Positions 49,705-60,049 are shown, numbered from the stretch's first letter. The stretch is 64,000 bases of DNA from Mesobacillus maritimus (GCF_023715205.1 NZ_JAMBNR010000013.1:100448-164447); one strand, 5' to 3'. Notes: generated from the sequence alone by a model not told the origin. Translations and numbers: made by a program.

Positions 49705-52338
49705 ATGAAACAACAAACTGGTTCAGAAATCCGTAGATTGTTTTTAGAGTTTTTCAAAGAGAAGGGACATGCTGTGGAGCCTAGTGCACCGCTCGTTCCG
49801 CATGATGATCCGTCATTGCTTTGGATAAATAGCGGCGTGGCAACCTTAAAAAAATATTTTGATGGCCGCGTTATTCCAGAGAACCCTCGCATTACCAATG
49901 CACAAAAATCGATTCGGACCAACGATATTGAGAATGTTGGAAAAACGGCACGTCACCATACGTTTTTTGAAATGCTTGGTAACTTTTCAATTGGAGATTA
50001 CTTTAAAGTAGAAGCAATTGATTGGGCTTGGGAGTTTTTAACAGATGAAAAATGGATGGGCTTTGACAAAGAAAAACTTTCTGTGACAATTCATCCAGAA
50101 GATGAAGAAGCATATGAAATTTGGAGTAAAAAGATTGGGGTTCCGGAAGAAAGAATTATTCGTTTAGAAGGAAACTTCTGGGATATCGGAGAAGGACCAA
50201 GTGGTCCAAATACAGAGATTTTCTACGACCGAGGACCTGAGTACGGAGATAATCCGGAAGATCCAGAGCTATACCCTGGTGGAGAAAATGATCGTTATCT
50301 AGAAGTATGGAACCTTGTTTTCTCTGAATTTAACCATAACCCTGACGGTACATATACGCCGCTTCCTAAGAAAAACATTGATACTGGAATGGGCTTAGAA
50401 CGAATGGCTTCCGTTGTTCAAGAAGTGCCAACAAACTTTGATACTGATTTGTTTATGCCGATTATTAAAGCAACAGAAGAAATTTCTGGTGAAAAATATC
50501 GTGTGACAAATGAGAAGGATACCGCGTTTAAAGTGGTAGCTGATCATATTCGTACGGTTGCTTTCGCTGTGGGTGACGGTGCGCTGCCATCCAATGAAGG
50601 CCGTGGATATGTTCTTAGAAGATTGCTTCGTCGAGCTGTTCGCTATGCGAAGAAAATAAATATTCATCGTCCGTTCATGTTTGAATTAGTTCCTGTAGTA
50701 GGAGAAATCATGCATGACTTTTACCCACAAGTGAAAGATAATGCTGAGTTTATCGCCAAAGTGATTAAAAATGAAGAAGATCGTTTCCACGAAACGCTTA
50801 ACGAAGGTTTAGCCATCTTATCTGAGTTAATTAAGGAACAAAAACAAAAGGGCAGTGACACCATTCAAGGTGCCGATGTATTCCGCCTATACGATACTTA
50901 TGGATTCCCTGTTGAATTAACAGAAGAATACGCAGAAGACGAAGGAATGAAAGTGGACCATGATGGCTTTGAAGCTGAAATGGAGCTACAACGTGAACGA
51001 GCTCGATCTGCTCGACAAGATGTCGGCTCGATGCAAGTACAGGGTGGAGTCCTAGGTGACATTACTGTTGACAGCCAATTCGTAGGTTATGATAACTTGG
51101 AAACAGAAGCAAAGGTCGTTGCGATTGTGAAAGACGGCGAAGTGGTTGAGGCTGTTTCTTCAGGGGACGAATTCCATTTCATCCTTGATGTGACTCCATT
51201 CTATGCTGAGAGTGGTGGACAAATTGCAGACCAAGGAATTCTTTTTGCAGAAGGCGTGAAAGTCTCTGTTAAGGATGTTCAAAAAGCGCCAAATGGACAG
51301 AACCTCCATCATGCAGTCGTGGAAGAGGGAACGCTCAAGAACGAATCGAAAGTTCAAGCAAAAGTGGACTATAAAAAACGGTCCCAAATTGTTAAGAATC
51401 ATACAGCGACCCACTTACTTCACCAAGCGTTAAAAGATGTTCTTGGAACACACGTTAATCAGGCAGGTTCCTTAGTAGAACCTGATCGTCTACGTTTTGA
51501 TTTCTCACACTTCGGCCAGATTACTCAGGAGGAACTGGAGAAAATCGAGGCGATTGTAAACGAAAAAATCTGGAACAGTATTTCAGTTGAAACCGACTTT
51601 AAACCAATTGCAGAGGCAAAAGCAATGGGTGCAATGGCTCTCTTCGGTGAAAAATATGGCGATATCGTTCGCGTTGTTCAAGTTGGAAATTATAGTCTTG
51701 AACTTTGCGGAGGTTGCCATGTTCCAAATACTTCAGTAATTGGCTTATTCAAAATTGCTTCTGAGAGTGGAATTGGCGCTGGTACACGAAGAATTGAAGC
51801 TCTTACAGGGGAGGCTGCATACAAAGCACTAAATGATCAACTTGCGATTTTGAAAACTGCTGCTGCTAAGTTGAAAACAGCACCTAAGGAAGTTGCCTCT
51901 CGTGTTGATGTACTTTTAGCTGAAAACAAACAGTTACAACGTGAAAATGAATCATTAGCTGCTAAATTGGGTAATATTGAAGCAGGAAGCCTAGCTTCGC
52001 AGGTGAAAGATGTGGACGGCGTACCAGTTCTTGCTGCCAAGGTACAAGCAGCGGATATGAACAGTTTGAGAAATATGGCAGATGACTTGAAACAAAAACT
52101 TGGCACCGTTGTGATTTTGCTTGGTAGTGCGGATAACGGCAAAGTAAACTTAATCGCTGGGGTAACAAAAGATTTAATTGATAAAGGATATCATGCAGGG
52201 AATTTAGTAAAAGAAGCTGCTAGCATCTGTGGAGGTGGTGGCGGAGGCCGCCCAGATATGGCCCAAGCTGGTGGGAAAGATCCGTCAAAACTCGACAATG
52301 CTCTGCAATTTGTTGAAGAATGGGTAAAATCAATTTGA
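49705..52338 (+). CDS. alaS: Alanyl-tRNA synthetase
   Basis: This class II synthetase charges tRNA-Ala. The 877 residues contain the aminoacylation domain ([62 protein letters not shown]) and an editing domain with the zinc-type motif [11 protein letters not shown] plus the later [11 protein letters not shown]-terminal DHHA1 domain ([41 protein letters not shown]) ends it. ATG at 49705 is 7 bases after AAGGAGGAGG and is preferred over TTG one codon earlier. Confidence 0.98.
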   Translation: MKQQTGSEIRRLFLEFFKEKGHAVEPSAPLVPHDDPSLLWINSGVATLKKYFDGRVIPENPRITNAQKSIRTNDIENVGKTARHHTFFEMLGNFSIGDYFKVEAIDWAWEFLTDEKWMGFDKEKLSVTIHPEDEEAYEIWSKKIGVPEERIIRLEGNFWDIGEGPSGPNTEIFYDRGPEYGDNPEDPELYPGGENDRYLEVWNLVFSEFNHNPDGTYTPLPKKNIDTGMGLERMASVVQEVPTNFDTDLFMPIIKATEEISGEKYRVTNEKDTAFKVVADHIRTVAFAVGDGALPSNEGRGYVLRRLLRRAVRYAKKINIHRPFMFELVPVVGEIMHDFYPQVKDNAEFIAKVIKNEEDRFHETLNEGLAILSELIKEQKQKGSDTIQGADVFRLYDTYGFPVELTEEYAEDEGMKVDHDGFEAEMELQRERARSARQDVGSMQVQGGVLGDITVDSQFVGYDNLETEAKVVAIVKDGEVVEAVSSGDEFHFILDVTPFYAESGGQIADQGILFAEGVKVSVKDVQKAPNGQNLHHAVVEEGTLKNESKVQAKVDYKKRSQIVKNHTATHLLHQALKDVLGTHVNQAGSLVEPDRLRFDFSHFGQITQEELEKIEAIVNEKIWNSISVETDFKPIAEAKAMGAMALFGEKYGDIVRVVQVGNYSLELCGGCHVPNTSVIGLFKIASESGIGAGTRRIEALTGEAAYKALNDQLAILKTAAAKLKTAPKEVASRVDVLLAENKQLQRENESLAAKLGNIEAGSLASQVKDVDGVPVLAAKVQAADMNSLRNMADDLKQKLGTVVILLGSADNGKVNLIAGVTKDLIDKGYHAGNLVKEAASICGGGGGGRPDMAQAGGKDPSKLDNALQFVEEWVKSI

Positions 52339-52414
52339 TATAAAGGGAAAGTAGTGTAGAATAAAGGTGAATTAAAGAAAAATTTCCCTTTAAAGAAAAA
52401 GTGAGGTGCATTCG

Positions 52415-52684
52415 ATGAGCTCTTTCGACAAAACGATGAAATTTAATTTCCCTGAAGAGCCGTTTGAGCATAATGTGAATGACGTGCTTTTCGAGGTATA
52501 CGAAGCACTTCAGGAAAAAGGCTACAACCCGATTAACCAGATTGTTGGGTATCTTCTTTCTGGAGATCCAGCGTACATTCCTCGTCATCGTGATGCCCGA
52601 AACATTATCAGAAAGTTAGAACGGGATGAAATCATTGAAGAATTAGTGAAATCATATTTGAAACGTTCACGTGAGGGTCAATAA
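52415..52684 (+). CDS. ireB: IreB family regulatory phosphoprotein
   Basis: The 89 residues match the IreB (YrzL, UPF0297) family. In Enterococcus, IreB is a substrate of the Ser/Thr kinase IreK that affects cephalosporin resistance; the role in bacilli is less clear. Signature pieces are [40 protein letters not shown] and [16 protein letters not shown] at 52415 follows GTGAGGTG. It shares a base with the start of ruvX (TAATG), and the ireB-ruvX-yrzB trio is conserved in Firmicutes. Confidence 0.94.
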   Translation: MSSFDKTMKFNFPEEPFEHNVNDVLFEVYEALQEKGYNPINQIVGYLLSGDPAYIPRHRDARNIIRKLERDEIIEELVKSYLKRSREGQ

Positions 52685-53103
52685 TGCGCATAATGGGATT
52701 AGATGTCGGCTCGAAGACGGTCGGCATTGCACTAAGTGATGAACTTGGTTGGACAGCGCAAGGTTTAGAGACACTAAAGATTAATGAAGCGGAAAATGAG
52801 TATGGTTTTGAGCGGTTAGGGAATCTCATAAAAGAGTATAATGTAGATAAAGTCGTTATTGGGCTCCCGAAAAACATGAACGGTACGATTGGCCCGCGTG
52901 GCGAAGCCTCTCAGAGATATGCAGAGGAAGTCGAAAAACTTTTTGGTGTATCTGCTGTCCTTTGGGACGAGCGCTTAACAACGATGGCCGCGGAAAGAGT
53001 TTTACTTGAAGCGGATGTCAGTCGAAAAAAACGAAAGAAAGTGATTGATAAGATGGCCGCTGTTATGATTTTACAAGGTTATCTTAATAGTTTAATGAGG
53101 TGA
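52684..53103 (+). CDS. ruvX: Holliday junction resolvase-like protein RuvX/YqgF
   Basis: The 139 residues form an RNase H-like fold. [22 protein letters not shown] carries the first metal Asp, [17 protein letters not shown] the middle motif, and [15 protein letters not shown] with [13 protein letters not shown] the C-terminal acidic residues. The family acts on pre-16S rRNA maturation and has been reported to cut Holliday junctions. The start overlaps the ireB stop. It ends 5 bases before yrzB. Confidence 0.94.
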   Translation: MRIMGLDVGSKTVGIALSDELGWTAQGLETLKINEAENEYGFERLGNLIKEYNVDKVVIGLPKNMNGTIGPRGEASQRYAEEVEKLFGVSAVLWDERLTTMAAERVLLEADVSRKKRKKVIDKMAAVMILQGYLNSLMR

Positions 53104-53108
53104 ATAGA

Positions 53109-53396
53109 ATGGATCACGGTGAAAACAATATTACAGTAGTAGATGAAAACGGAAACGAACAGCTTTGCGAAGTACTTTTTACATTTGACTCTGAAGAGTT
53201 TGGCAAGTCTTATGTACTGTATTATCCAATAGGTGCAGAAGAGGATGACGAAGAAGAGATTGAGATTCACGCTTCTTCTTTCACTCCAACAGAAGATGGA
53301 CAAGATGGAGAGTTAATGCCAATTGAATCCGACGAAGAGTGGGATATGATTGAAGAAATGCTAGAAACTTTCCTTGCTGAGCAAGACGAAGAATAA
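53109..53396 (+). CDS. yrzB: DUF1292 acidic protein (YrzB-like)
   Basis: This 95-residue, very acidic protein has the DUF1292 core [36 protein letters not shown], followed by [13 protein letters not shown] and [12 protein letters not shown]. Its function is unknown. ATG at 53109 is 5 bases after GAGGTGA; GTG at 53100 is less likely. It ends the alaS-linked set; a terminator follows. Confidence 0.88.
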   Translation: MDHGENNITVVDENGNEQLCEVLFTFDSEEFGKSYVLYYPIGAEEDDEEEIEIHASSFTPTEDGQDGELMPIESDEEWDMIEEMLETFLAEQDEE

Positions 53397-53423
53397 AATA
53401 TTAAAACAAACATAAAATGAACC

Positions 53424-53456
53424 AAAAAAACCAGGAGGAAAATCCTGGTTTTTTTT
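53424..53456 (+). terminator. Terminator after yrzB
   Basis: AAAAAAACCAGGA pairs with TCCTGGTTTTTTTT around a GGAAAA loop. Confidence 0.92.
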
Positions 53457-53566
53457 GTTCAGGAAACAAAAGAAGGCAAACCGCTGACTAGTTTCTAATC
53501 GTTTAGCTTTATTGTATGTAAAATTTAGCCTCAGTAGGAGAGCTCCAGGCCATACGTCGCTGGAAA

Positions 53567-53582
53567 GCCGCTTCCGCTTTTC
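53567..53582. repeat. Partial copy of the queA-tgt structured repeat
   Basis: GCCGCTTCCGCTTTTC matches the unit boundary sequence at 17204 and 17325 with one difference. The rest of the unit is absent. It lies in the 53397-53967 gap. Confidence 0.5.
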
Positions 53583-53662
53583 GGGAGAATTTTGACGAAA
53601 TTTGAGATTTATTGCGACTTGATTATGGAAATATAGTATAATGATTCGAGAAATTACATTAA

Positions 53663-53869
53663 TTTAAGGTTGTTTTCGTAGTGACTATTGCTATTTTTTG
53701 TTTTCGAAACTGCTTGGAGTCTAGTCTAACCTTTAAGTTTTGGCTGTGTTAAAATTTAATGTGGATTTGTTGCAGGTTGATTGAAGTGAAGTGCCTGGAG
53801 CATAATTCGACAGCAGCGTTTAACAGAGCAAAAGGTTTTAAACAGCAATCTTTACGAAAATAACCTAAA
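53663..53869. repeat. About 207-bp element with imperfect inverted ends before mltG
   Basis: The left end TTTAAGGTTGTTTTCGTA and the right end, read on the other strand as TTTAGGTTATTTTCGTAAAG, are near-identical inverted copies about 150 bases apart. The similarity continues inward (ATTGCTATT against ATTGCTGTT). The right end resembles that of 31376-31545. No gene was seen inside. A TATAAT just before it (53637-53642) might start mltG transcription. Confidence 0.65.
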
Positions 53870-53967
53870 TAAAGAAACTAGCTGATGGAGATTTAATTTA
53901 GTTCGAGAGAGTGAAAGATCTTTGATCTTCTTTTTCCTATTAGCTAAAGTCAGCCAGGGGGGAAACG

Positions 53968-55131
53968 ATGGCGAAGGAGAAAAAGAACAAGAACAACAGC
54001 AAAAAGTTGGAGATTGGTGAAAAAAAACAATATATCGCTGAAAAGATGACCGAACAACAAAACGAGGCGAAGGTAGTGCGTAAAATAGTTTCGGTTTTAG
54101 CCATTGCTTTGGTGTTGTTGGTAGCTATTATTGTGGTAGGTGGTTACTTTTACATAAGCAATGCCTTAAAGCCAGTTGACGAAGAGAATAAGGAAGAATT
54201 AGTTGTCGAGATTCCAATTGGTTCTACCTCAACGGGGATTGGACAAATTCTTGAGGAGAATGGAATAATTCGTGATGCTACCGTGTTTAAATATTATGTG
54301 AAGTTTAGAAACGAATCAGGGTTTATGGCAGGGGAATATACTTTAAGTCCTTCAATGAATTTAAAAACTGTAATTGAAACAATAAAAACGGGTAGCATGA
54401 TGCAAGAAGTCGTAATGAAAATTACGATTCCAGAAGGAAAGCAACTAACACAAATTGCCGAGATTATCTCCGAGAAGTCAAATAAAGACTATAAAGATGT
54501 TTTCGCACAATTAAACGATGAAGATTTTATACAGGAACTGATGAAGAAGTATCCGGAAATCTTGACGGATAAAATCTTGGATAGTCAAATTAAATACCCA
54601 CTTGAAGGGTATCTATTCCCGGCAACCTATCCGTTCTATGAGGAGAATCCGCCACTAGAAGAGATTGTTACCGCCATGCTTGATAAAACTAAATCAGTGG
54701 TTATGGATTATTTACCTTTGGCTGAGGAAAAGGGCTTAAGTGTGCATGAATTAATGACCATGTCTTCGTTAATCGAAGAAGAAGCGACAGCAAAAGTAGA
54801 TCGCGATAAAATCTCGAGTGTATTCTATAATCGGATGGAAACCGGAATGAAGCTACAAACAGACCCAACAGTGTTGTATGCCCATGGAGAACATAAGGAC
54901 CGCGTCTATTATAAGGACTTAGAGATTGATTCCCCTTATAATACGTATCAACATTATGGCCTTCCTCCCGGACCAATTGCCAATGCAGGGATCATGTCGA
55001 TTGAGGCAGCAGTTGCTCCAGCAGATATTGACGACCTCTATTTCCTTGCAACACCTGAGGGGGAAGTATTGTTCTCGAAAACTCTTGAAGAACATAATCG
55101 TCGAAAAGCAGAACATATAACAAACCAATAA
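53968..55131 (+). CDS. mltG: Endolytic transglycosylase MltG
   Basis: MltG is a membrane-anchored enzyme that cuts nascent glycan strands and sets their length. The 387 residues have a basic, low-complexity cytoplasmic N-terminus, one membrane helix (about 38-60, VLAIALVLLVAIIVVGGYFYI), a LysM-like subdomain and the YceG domain. The catalytic Glu is in MTMSSLIEEEA near residue 272, with DPTVLYA and the C-terminal GLPPGPIANAG following. The ATG follows AGGGGGGAAAC. It corresponds to B. subtilis yrrL. A terminator lies just after the stop. Confidence 0.95.
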   Translation: MAKEKKNKNNSKKLEIGEKKQYIAEKMTEQQNEAKVVRKIVSVLAIALVLLVAIIVVGGYFYISNALKPVDEENKEELVVEIPIGSTSTGIGQILEENGIIRDATVFKYYVKFRNESGFMAGEYTLSPSMNLKTVIETIKTGSMMQEVVMKITIPEGKQLTQIAEIISEKSNKDYKDVFAQLNDEDFIQELMKKYPEILTDKILDSQIKYPLEGYLFPATYPFYEENPPLEEIVTAMLDKTKSVVMDYLPLAEEKGLSVHELMTMSSLIEEEATAKVDRDKISSVFYNRMETGMKLQTDPTVLYAHGEHKDRVYYKDLEIDSPYNTYQHYGLPPGPIANAGIMSIEAAVAPADIDDLYFLATPEGEVLFSKTLEEHNRRKAEHITNQ

Positions 55132-55141
55132 TTAACAAGGA

Positions 55142-55179
55142 AAGGAGAGATGCATAGGAATAGCATTTCTCCTTCTTTT
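55142..55179 (+). terminator. Terminator of mltG
   Basis: AAGGAGAGATGC pairs with GCATTTCTCCTT with one mismatch, then CTTTTG. Confidence 0.82.
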
Positions 55180-55351
55180 GTGTTAAAATAGTCCAAGTGT
55201 TTTTTATAGATGTAGGGATAGCGTATTTTACAGTGCTGAAGAACCTTGCCAGAGCAATGAATTGCAAATGAGTTCTTCCTCCATCTGTTAACGCTATTTT
55301 TTCTTGTAATAAAGCTCATTCACTTAACCAACATACTATCCGTTTTCTAAT

Positions 55352-55540
55352 CAGAAAACTGAGCCCAGATAAACTATTACTCAGGAGATGGGCTCCATTT
55401 CTGGAGAACCTGAACGGGTGCTTACCTGCTTATTCTCTCAATCGAATAGGACAAGAATGTCATCAGTGAGGAGTTGCGTTCCAACTGGTGATTCGTCATG
55501 CCGACGGTGTTACCGGTTAAGTAATAATCCCGTTTTAGAA
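55352..55540 (+). promoter_or_regulatory. Possible structured leader upstream of trmR
   Basis: This stretch of the 55132-55568 gap shows several self-complementary pairs: GTTTTC/GAAAAC (55352-55369), GAGCCCA/TGGGCTC (about 55371-55395), CTCCA/TGGAG (about 55393-55406), GTTGCGTTCCAAC, and a longer-range AACGGG (about 55413) with CCCGTT (about 55530) enclosing ACTGGT/ACCGGT. The GAGCCCA/TGGGCTC and CTCCA/TGGAG pairs overlap and exclude each other. It does not match a riboswitch class I recognise. The fold is read by eye only. No gene was seen here. Confidence 0.4.
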
Positions 55541-55568
55541 TGCCCTATGAATAGAGGTGAGTTGCAGC

Positions 55569-56222
55569 GTGAAAGAAGACAAGCTGCAAAAATATATTGA
55601 ATCACTGATTCCTCCCCGCCAAGGAATCCTTGCGGAAATGGAGACATATGCCGATGAGCATCGTGTCCCAATTATGGAGGCAACAGGGATTGAAACGATG
55701 TTGCAAATATTAAGAATGAAACAAGCTGAGACAATCCTAGAGGTTGGGACAGCGATTGGCTATTCCGCTTTGAGAATGGCTTTTGCTCTTCCGAAGTCGA
55801 AAATTGTCACAATTGAGCGGGACAAAGAACGCTTTTCAAAAGCGAAAGAGTATATTCAAAGAGCAGAAAAAGAAGATCAAATTACGACCGTCTTTGGAGA
55901 TGCGCTAGAAGTGGTCGACCAAGCTGGCTCTTTAGGGCCTTTCGACGTTTTATTTATTGATGCCGCAAAAGGTCAATATCAGCGGTTCTTTGAACTATAT
56001 TCCGCTTTTTTAAAGCCTGGTGGAATTGTCGTCACAGACAATGTACTATTTAAAGGCCTTGTAGCGACTCAGGATAGCCCGACAAAACGAATTCAAAATT
56101 TGGTAAAAAAAATTGATCATTTCAACCATTGGCTTACGAACCATCCCGATTATGACACGGTCATATTACCTGTAGGAGATGGTGTAGCAATTAGTGTAAA
56201 ACGAGGTGAAGAAAATGAATAA
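55569..56222 (+). CDS. trmR: tRNA 5-hydroxyuridine methyltransferase TrmR
   Basis: TrmR (YrrM) methylates 5-hydroxyuridine at position 34 to 5-methoxyuridine in tRNAs of bacilli. From GTG at 55569 the protein has 217 residues, the same as B. subtilis YrrM. It has the O-methyltransferase family 3 fold: ILEVGTAIGYSALRMA (SAM binding), VTIERDKERF, FDVLFIDAAKGQY (metal site) and GGIVVTDNVLFKG. GAGGTGA is 8 bases before the GTG; an earlier in-frame GTG overlaps that site. It overlaps trhP1 by 8 bases, tying methylation to the hydroxylation genes. Confidence 0.93.
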   Translation: MKEDKLQKYIESLIPPRQGILAEMETYADEHRVPIMEATGIETMLQILRMKQAETILEVGTAIGYSALRMAFALPKSKIVTIERDKERFSKAKEYIQRAEKEDQITTVFGDALEVVDQAGSLGPFDVLFIDAAKGQYQRFFELYSAFLKPGGIVVTDNVLFKGLVATQDSPTKRIQNLVKKIDHFNHWLTNHPDYDTVILPVGDGVAISVKRGEENE

Positions 56223-57144
56223 ACCAGAATTGTTAGTAACACCAACGAATGTGGATGATATTTTACCATTAATAGAAGCTGGTGCTGATGCATTTGTTAT
56301 TGGCGAGCAAAAATTCGGACTTAGATTGGCCGGAGAGTTTAAAAGAGAAGATGTAAAGAGAGCAATAGACTTAGCTCATTCAAAAGGGAAAAAAGTTTAT
56401 GTTGCTATGAACGCCATTTTTCATAACGAAAAAATTGAACTATTGAGTGATTATATTCAATTTCTTAAAGAAGTTGATGCTGACGCTATCCTTTTCGGGG
56501 ACCCGGCAGTATTGATGGCTGCTCGTGAAACAGCGCCTGAGATGAAGTTGCATTGGAATACGGAAACAACCGCTACCAACTGGTATACCTGCAACTACTG
56601 GGGAAGAAAAGGCGCAAAGCGTGCTGTACTTGCTCGTGAAATCAGTATGGACGCAGTTGTCGAGATAAAAGAGCATGCAGAAGTAGAAATTGAGGTACAA
56701 GTCCATGGAATGCTCTGTATGTTCCAATCAAAACGGTCATTGCTAGGGAATTACTTTGAATATCAAGGAAAAGCAATGGAAATTGAAAATCGTAAACAAC
56801 AGAAAAATATGTTTTTACATGATAAAGATCGTGGCAACAAATACCCAATTTTTGAAGATGAGAACGGTACGCACATCATGAGCCCAAATGATTTATGCAT
56901 CATTGATGAGCTACAAGAAATGGTCGAAGCTGGTGTAGATTCTTTCAAAATTGACGGTATTTTAAAAGATACTGATTATTTAGTCGCGGTTACAGCGTTA
57001 TATCGCCAAGCAATTGATTTAGCTGTTGAAGATGCTGACAAGTACGAAGAAATCAAAGATGAGCTTCTTGAAAAAGCAGAAGAAATCCAACCAGAGCATC
57101 GTTCATTAGACACTGGATTCTTCTTTAAAGAAACTGTCTATTAA
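56215..57144 (+). CDS. trhP1: tRNA hydroxylation protein P1 (peptidase U32 family)
   Basis: With TrhP2 this protein introduces the 5-hydroxyl of U34 in tRNA, a reaction reported to depend on prephenate. The 309 residues equal B. subtilis YrrN. The U32 barrel shows AGADAFVIGEQKFGLRLAGEF, KKVYVAMNAIFHNE, VLAREISMDAVVEI and VQVHGMLCMFQSKRSLLGNYF. The iron-sulfur cysteine cluster of TrhP2 is not complete here, as usual for the P1 partner. ATG at 56215 follows GAGGTGA. Confidence 0.94.
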   Translation: MNKPELLVTPTNVDDILPLIEAGADAFVIGEQKFGLRLAGEFKREDVKRAIDLAHSKGKKVYVAMNAIFHNEKIELLSDYIQFLKEVDADAILFGDPAVLMAARETAPEMKLHWNTETTATNWYTCNYWGRKGAKRAVLAREISMDAVVEIKEHAEVEIEVQVHGMLCMFQSKRSLLGNYFEYQGKAMEIENRKQQKNMFLHDKDRGNKYPIFEDENGTHIMSPNDLCIIDELQEMVEAGVDSFKIDGILKDTDYLVAVTALYRQAIDLAVEDADKYEEIKDELLEKAEEIQPEHRSLDTGFFFKETVY

Positions 57145-57167
57145 GGAAAAGTAGATGTTATTAATTT

Positions 57168-57197
57168 AGGCTAATTTCTCAAAGTTTGTTGCTTTTC
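57168..57197. repeat. End of an interspersed AGGCT element between trhP1 and trhP2
   Basis: AGGCTAATTTCTCAAAGT and the following TTGTTGCTTTTC match the left end of 31376-31545 with about four differences in 29 bases. No matching right end is evident before trhP2, so it looks like a solo end or a decayed copy. Confidence 0.6.
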
Positions 57198-57277
57198 ACC
57201 AAATTTATAGAGCAATTAAATTTGTACGCAGCAACAGAGATTGAGAATGGAATGCTTATTAAAAGGAGGAAAACGGG

Positions 57278-58546
57278 ATGACAGTCGTGAAAGAACCGAT
57301 TTCACAGATCGTGAATGGAAAACGTGTGATTGTAAAAAAACCGGAGTTGTTAGCGCCAGCTGGAAATCTTGAAAAACTTAAGATTGCTGTTCGTTACGGT
57401 GCAGATGCCGTTTTCATTGGCGGTCAAGAATATGGCTTACGCTCAAATGCAGATAATTTTACGTTTGAAGAAATGAAAGAAGGCGTTGAATTCGCTGCTA
57501 AATACGGGGCGAAAATTTATGTTACAACCAATATATTTGCTCATAATGAAAATATCGATGGTTTAGAAGACTATCTATTGGGTCTAAAAGAAGCGGGAGT
57601 TCACGGCATTATTGTTGCGGACCCATTGATTATTGAAACATGCCGTAGGGTTGCACCAGAGATTGAAGTTCATTTAAGTACGCAACAATCCCTCTCAAAC
57701 TGGAAGGCTGTACAATTCTGGAAAGAAGAAGGTTTAGAGCGTGTCGTTCTTGCTCGTGAAACAAGTGCTGAAGAAATTAAGGAAATGAAAGAAAAAGTAG
57801 ATATTGAAATTGAGACATTTGTCCATGGTGCTATGTGTATTGCTTATTCTGGTCGCTGTACATTAAGTAACCATATGACAGCCCGAGATTCGAACCGTGG
57901 TGGCTGCTGTCAGTCTTGTCGCTGGGATTATGACTTATTTGAACTTGAGGGTGGGGCAGAGAATCCACTAACAGGGGAACAAGATGCTCCGTTTGCGATG
58001 AGTCCAAAAGACTTAAAGTTAATTGAATCCATTCCAAGAATGATTGAGATTGGGATTGATAGCTTGAAAGTTGAAGGACGAATGAAGTCCATTCACTATA
58101 TTGCGACCGTTATAAGTGTCTATCGAAAGGTTATTGATGCGTATTGTGCGGATCCTGACAACTTTAAAATTAAGCAAGAATGGCTTGATGAACTAGACAA
58201 ATGTGCAAATCGTGATACTGCTCCTGCATTCTTTGAAGGAGTTCCAGGGTATAAAGAGCAAATGTTTGGAAACCATAGCAAAAAGACAACTTATGATTTC
58301 GTTGGAATGGTGCTTGATTATGATGCAGAGAATCAAATCGTCACACTTCAACAGCGCAACTATTTTAAACCAGGCGACGAAATAGAATTTTTTGGCCCAG
58401 AGATTGAAAACTTCTCATATGTCATTGAGAAAATTTGGGATGAAGAAGGAAATGAACTGGATGCGGCTCGTCATCCATTGCAAATCGTCAAATTTAAAAT
58501 GGATAAGCCTGTGTACCCTTACAACATGATGCGAAAGGAGAACTAG
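57278..58546 (+). CDS. trhP2: tRNA hydroxylation protein P2 (peptidase U32 family)
   Basis: This is the cluster-binding partner of TrhP1 in tRNA U34 hydroxylation. The 422 residues equal B. subtilis YrrO. The barrel has KPELLAPAGNLEKLKIAVRYGADAVFIGG, VLARETSAEEIKEM and ETFVHGAMCIAYSGRCTLS, then a cysteine cluster in RGGCCQSCRWDY consistent with an iron-sulfur site. A C-terminal U32 extension with GMVLDYDAENQIVTLQQRN follows. The ATG follows AAAAGGAGGA. udk starts 6 bases after the stop. Confidence 0.95.
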   Translation: MTVVKEPISQIVNGKRVIVKKPELLAPAGNLEKLKIAVRYGADAVFIGGQEYGLRSNADNFTFEEMKEGVEFAAKYGAKIYVTTNIFAHNENIDGLEDYLLGLKEAGVHGIIVADPLIIETCRRVAPEIEVHLSTQQSLSNWKAVQFWKEEGLERVVLARETSAEEIKEMKEKVDIEIETFVHGAMCIAYSGRCTLSNHMTARDSNRGGCCQSCRWDYDLFELEGGAENPLTGEQDAPFAMSPKDLKLIESIPRMIEIGIDSLKVEGRMKSIHYIATVISVYRKVIDAYCADPDNFKIKQEWLDELDKCANRDTAPAFFEGVPGYKEQMFGNHSKKTTYDFVGMVLDYDAENQIVTLQQRNYFKPGDEIEFFGPEIENFSYVIEKIWDEEGNELDAARHPLQIVKFKMDKPVYPYNMMRKEN

Positions 58547-58552
58547 AAAATA

Positions 58553-59188
58553 ATGACACGCAAACCTGTTGTAATCGGGGTGGCCGGGGGATCGGGTTCT
58601 GGAAAAACGAGTGTAACAAAATCAATTTATGATACGTTTAAAGGGCACTCAATTCTAATGCTAGAACAAGATTATTATTATAAAGACCAGAGCCATCTAC
58701 CGCTAGAGGAACGGTTAAAAACAAATTATGACCATCCACTTGCCTTTGATAATGATTTATTAATTGAACACTTAAATAAGCTCCTACGCTCAGAAGCAAT
58801 TGAAAAACCAGTATATGATTATTCAATCCATACACGTTCTAGTGAAACCATCCATGTGGAACCTAAGGATGTAATCATCCTTGAAGGGATACTCGTACTT
58901 GAGGATGAGAGGCTTCGAGAGTTAATGGATATCAAACTTTTTGTCGACACGGATGCGGATTTGCGAATTATTCGTAGGTTGCTGCGTGATATTAAAGAGC
59001 GGGGACGTTCAATGGACTCCGTGATTGAACAGTATGTTAACGTGGTTCGGCCAATGCATAATCAGTTTATTGAACCAACAAAGCGTTATGCAGACATCAT
59101 TATCCCTGAGGGTGGGCATAATTACGTAGCGATTGATTTAATGGTTACAAAAATCCAAACAATTCTTGAACAAAAATCATTTTTGTGA
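58553..59188 (+). CDS. udk: Uridine kinase
   Basis: The enzyme phosphorylates uridine and cytidine in pyrimidine salvage. The 211 residues match the family. [19 protein letters not shown] is Walker A near residue 9. [40 protein letters not shown] and [33 protein letters not shown] are all family hallmarks. The ATG follows AAAGGAGAAC at the end of trhP2, and it is the last gene of that operon. Confidence 0.97.
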   Translation: MTRKPVVIGVAGGSGSGKTSVTKSIYDTFKGHSILMLEQDYYYKDQSHLPLEERLKTNYDHPLAFDNDLLIEHLNKLLRSEAIEKPVYDYSIHTRSSETIHVEPKDVIILEGILVLEDERLRELMDIKLFVDTDADLRIIRRLLRDIKERGRSMDSVIEQYVNVVRPMHNQFIEPTKRYADIIIPEGGHNYVAIDLMVTKIQTILEQKSFL

Positions 59189-59403
59189 CACAATAGCATA
59201 AAGTGAAAAGAGCATGCATGAGGGGTACTTTTCCTTATCGTAGTGTTCACACTACTCAGGATGATGCTTAGGACATCATTCTACTTTTTCTATCAGACAT
59301 TTACGAGTGGCTCATAACCAATAATTGTTAAAGATTTGTCACGATTTAGTCGGTTTTCCACTCAAGAATGTGGGATAAATAAAAGATAATATATTTGTTA
59401 CTA

Positions 59404-59430
59404 GTGCGCGCCCTTTTCAAAAGGACGCGC
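59404..59430. other. GC-rich hairpin before greA
   Basis: TGCGCGCCCTTTT and AAAAGGACGCGC pair with one mismatch. No T run follows directly (TACTGTATATTTT), so termination would be weak. The rest of the 59189-59509 gap is A/T-rich with no gene seen. A TAATATA -10-like stretch lies at about 59387. Confidence 0.5.
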
Positions 59431-59509
59431 TACTGTATATTTTAAAAAGTACCCTACATAATAAATCAAACGATTGGGGAATTTGTGAAGATTAGAAGGA
59501 GGAAGCATG

Positions 59510-59986
59510 ATGGCAGCAGAGAAAGAATATCCAATGACACTTGCCGGTAAACAAAAACTAGAACAAGAATTAGAACATTTGAAAACGGTTAAGCGTAAAG
59601 AAGTAGTTGAAAGAATTAAAATCGCTCGTAGTTTCGGAGACCTCTCCGAAAACTCTGAATACGATTCAGCTAAAGAAGAACAGGCCTTCGTTGAGGGGCG
59701 TATCACAACGATTGAGAATATGATTCGCAATGCGAAAATCATCAATGAAGATGAGACAAGTATTGACGAGGTATCTCTTGGTCGTACAGTCACATTTATT
59801 GAATTACCAGATGGTGAAGAAGAGTCTTATAGCATTGTTGGGAGTGCAGAAGCAGATCCTTTTGAAGGGAAAATCTCGAATGATTCACCTATCGCCAAAA
59901 GTCTTCTTGGCCGAAAGGTTGGCGAAGAAGTAGTCGTTCAAACTCCTGGCGGCGAAATGGTAGTTAAAATTACATCTATTAAGTAA
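59510..59986 (+). CDS. greA: Transcription elongation factor GreA
   Basis: GreA rescues backtracked RNA polymerase by stimulating transcript cleavage. The 158 residues show the N-terminal coiled coil with acidic tip residues ([42 protein letters not shown]) and the C-terminal FKBP-like domain ([38 protein letters not shown]). ATG at 59510 is 7 bases after AAGGAGG; the ATG one codon earlier is only 4 bases away. The B. subtilis protein has 157 residues. Confidence 0.97.
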   Translation: MAAEKEYPMTLAGKQKLEQELEHLKTVKRKEVVERIKIARSFGDLSENSEYDSAKEEQAFVEGRITTIENMIRNAKIINEDETSIDEVSLGRTVTFIELPDGEEESYSIVGSAEADPFEGKISNDSPIAKSLLGRKVGEEVVVQTPGGEMVVKITSIK

Positions 59987-60012
59987 TTATCCATTCTCAT
60001 TGTTTGAAATAG

Positions 60013-60049
60013 CACATCCTCGTCAACACTTTTGACGAGGTGTTTTTTT
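60013..60049 (+). terminator. Terminator of greA, overlapping the pbpI ribosome binding site
   Basis: CACATCCTCGTCAA (60013-60026) pairs with TTGACGAGGTG (60032-60042) plus an adjoining stem base, then TTTTTTT. The 3' arm contains GAGGTG, the Shine-Dalgarno of pbpI, whose ATG follows the T run at 60050. Confidence 0.9.

Noticed and set aside
54992..55319. Minus-strand frames at the end of mltG and beyond
   Set aside because: They overlap the well-supported mltG gene and its terminator and resemble no protein family.
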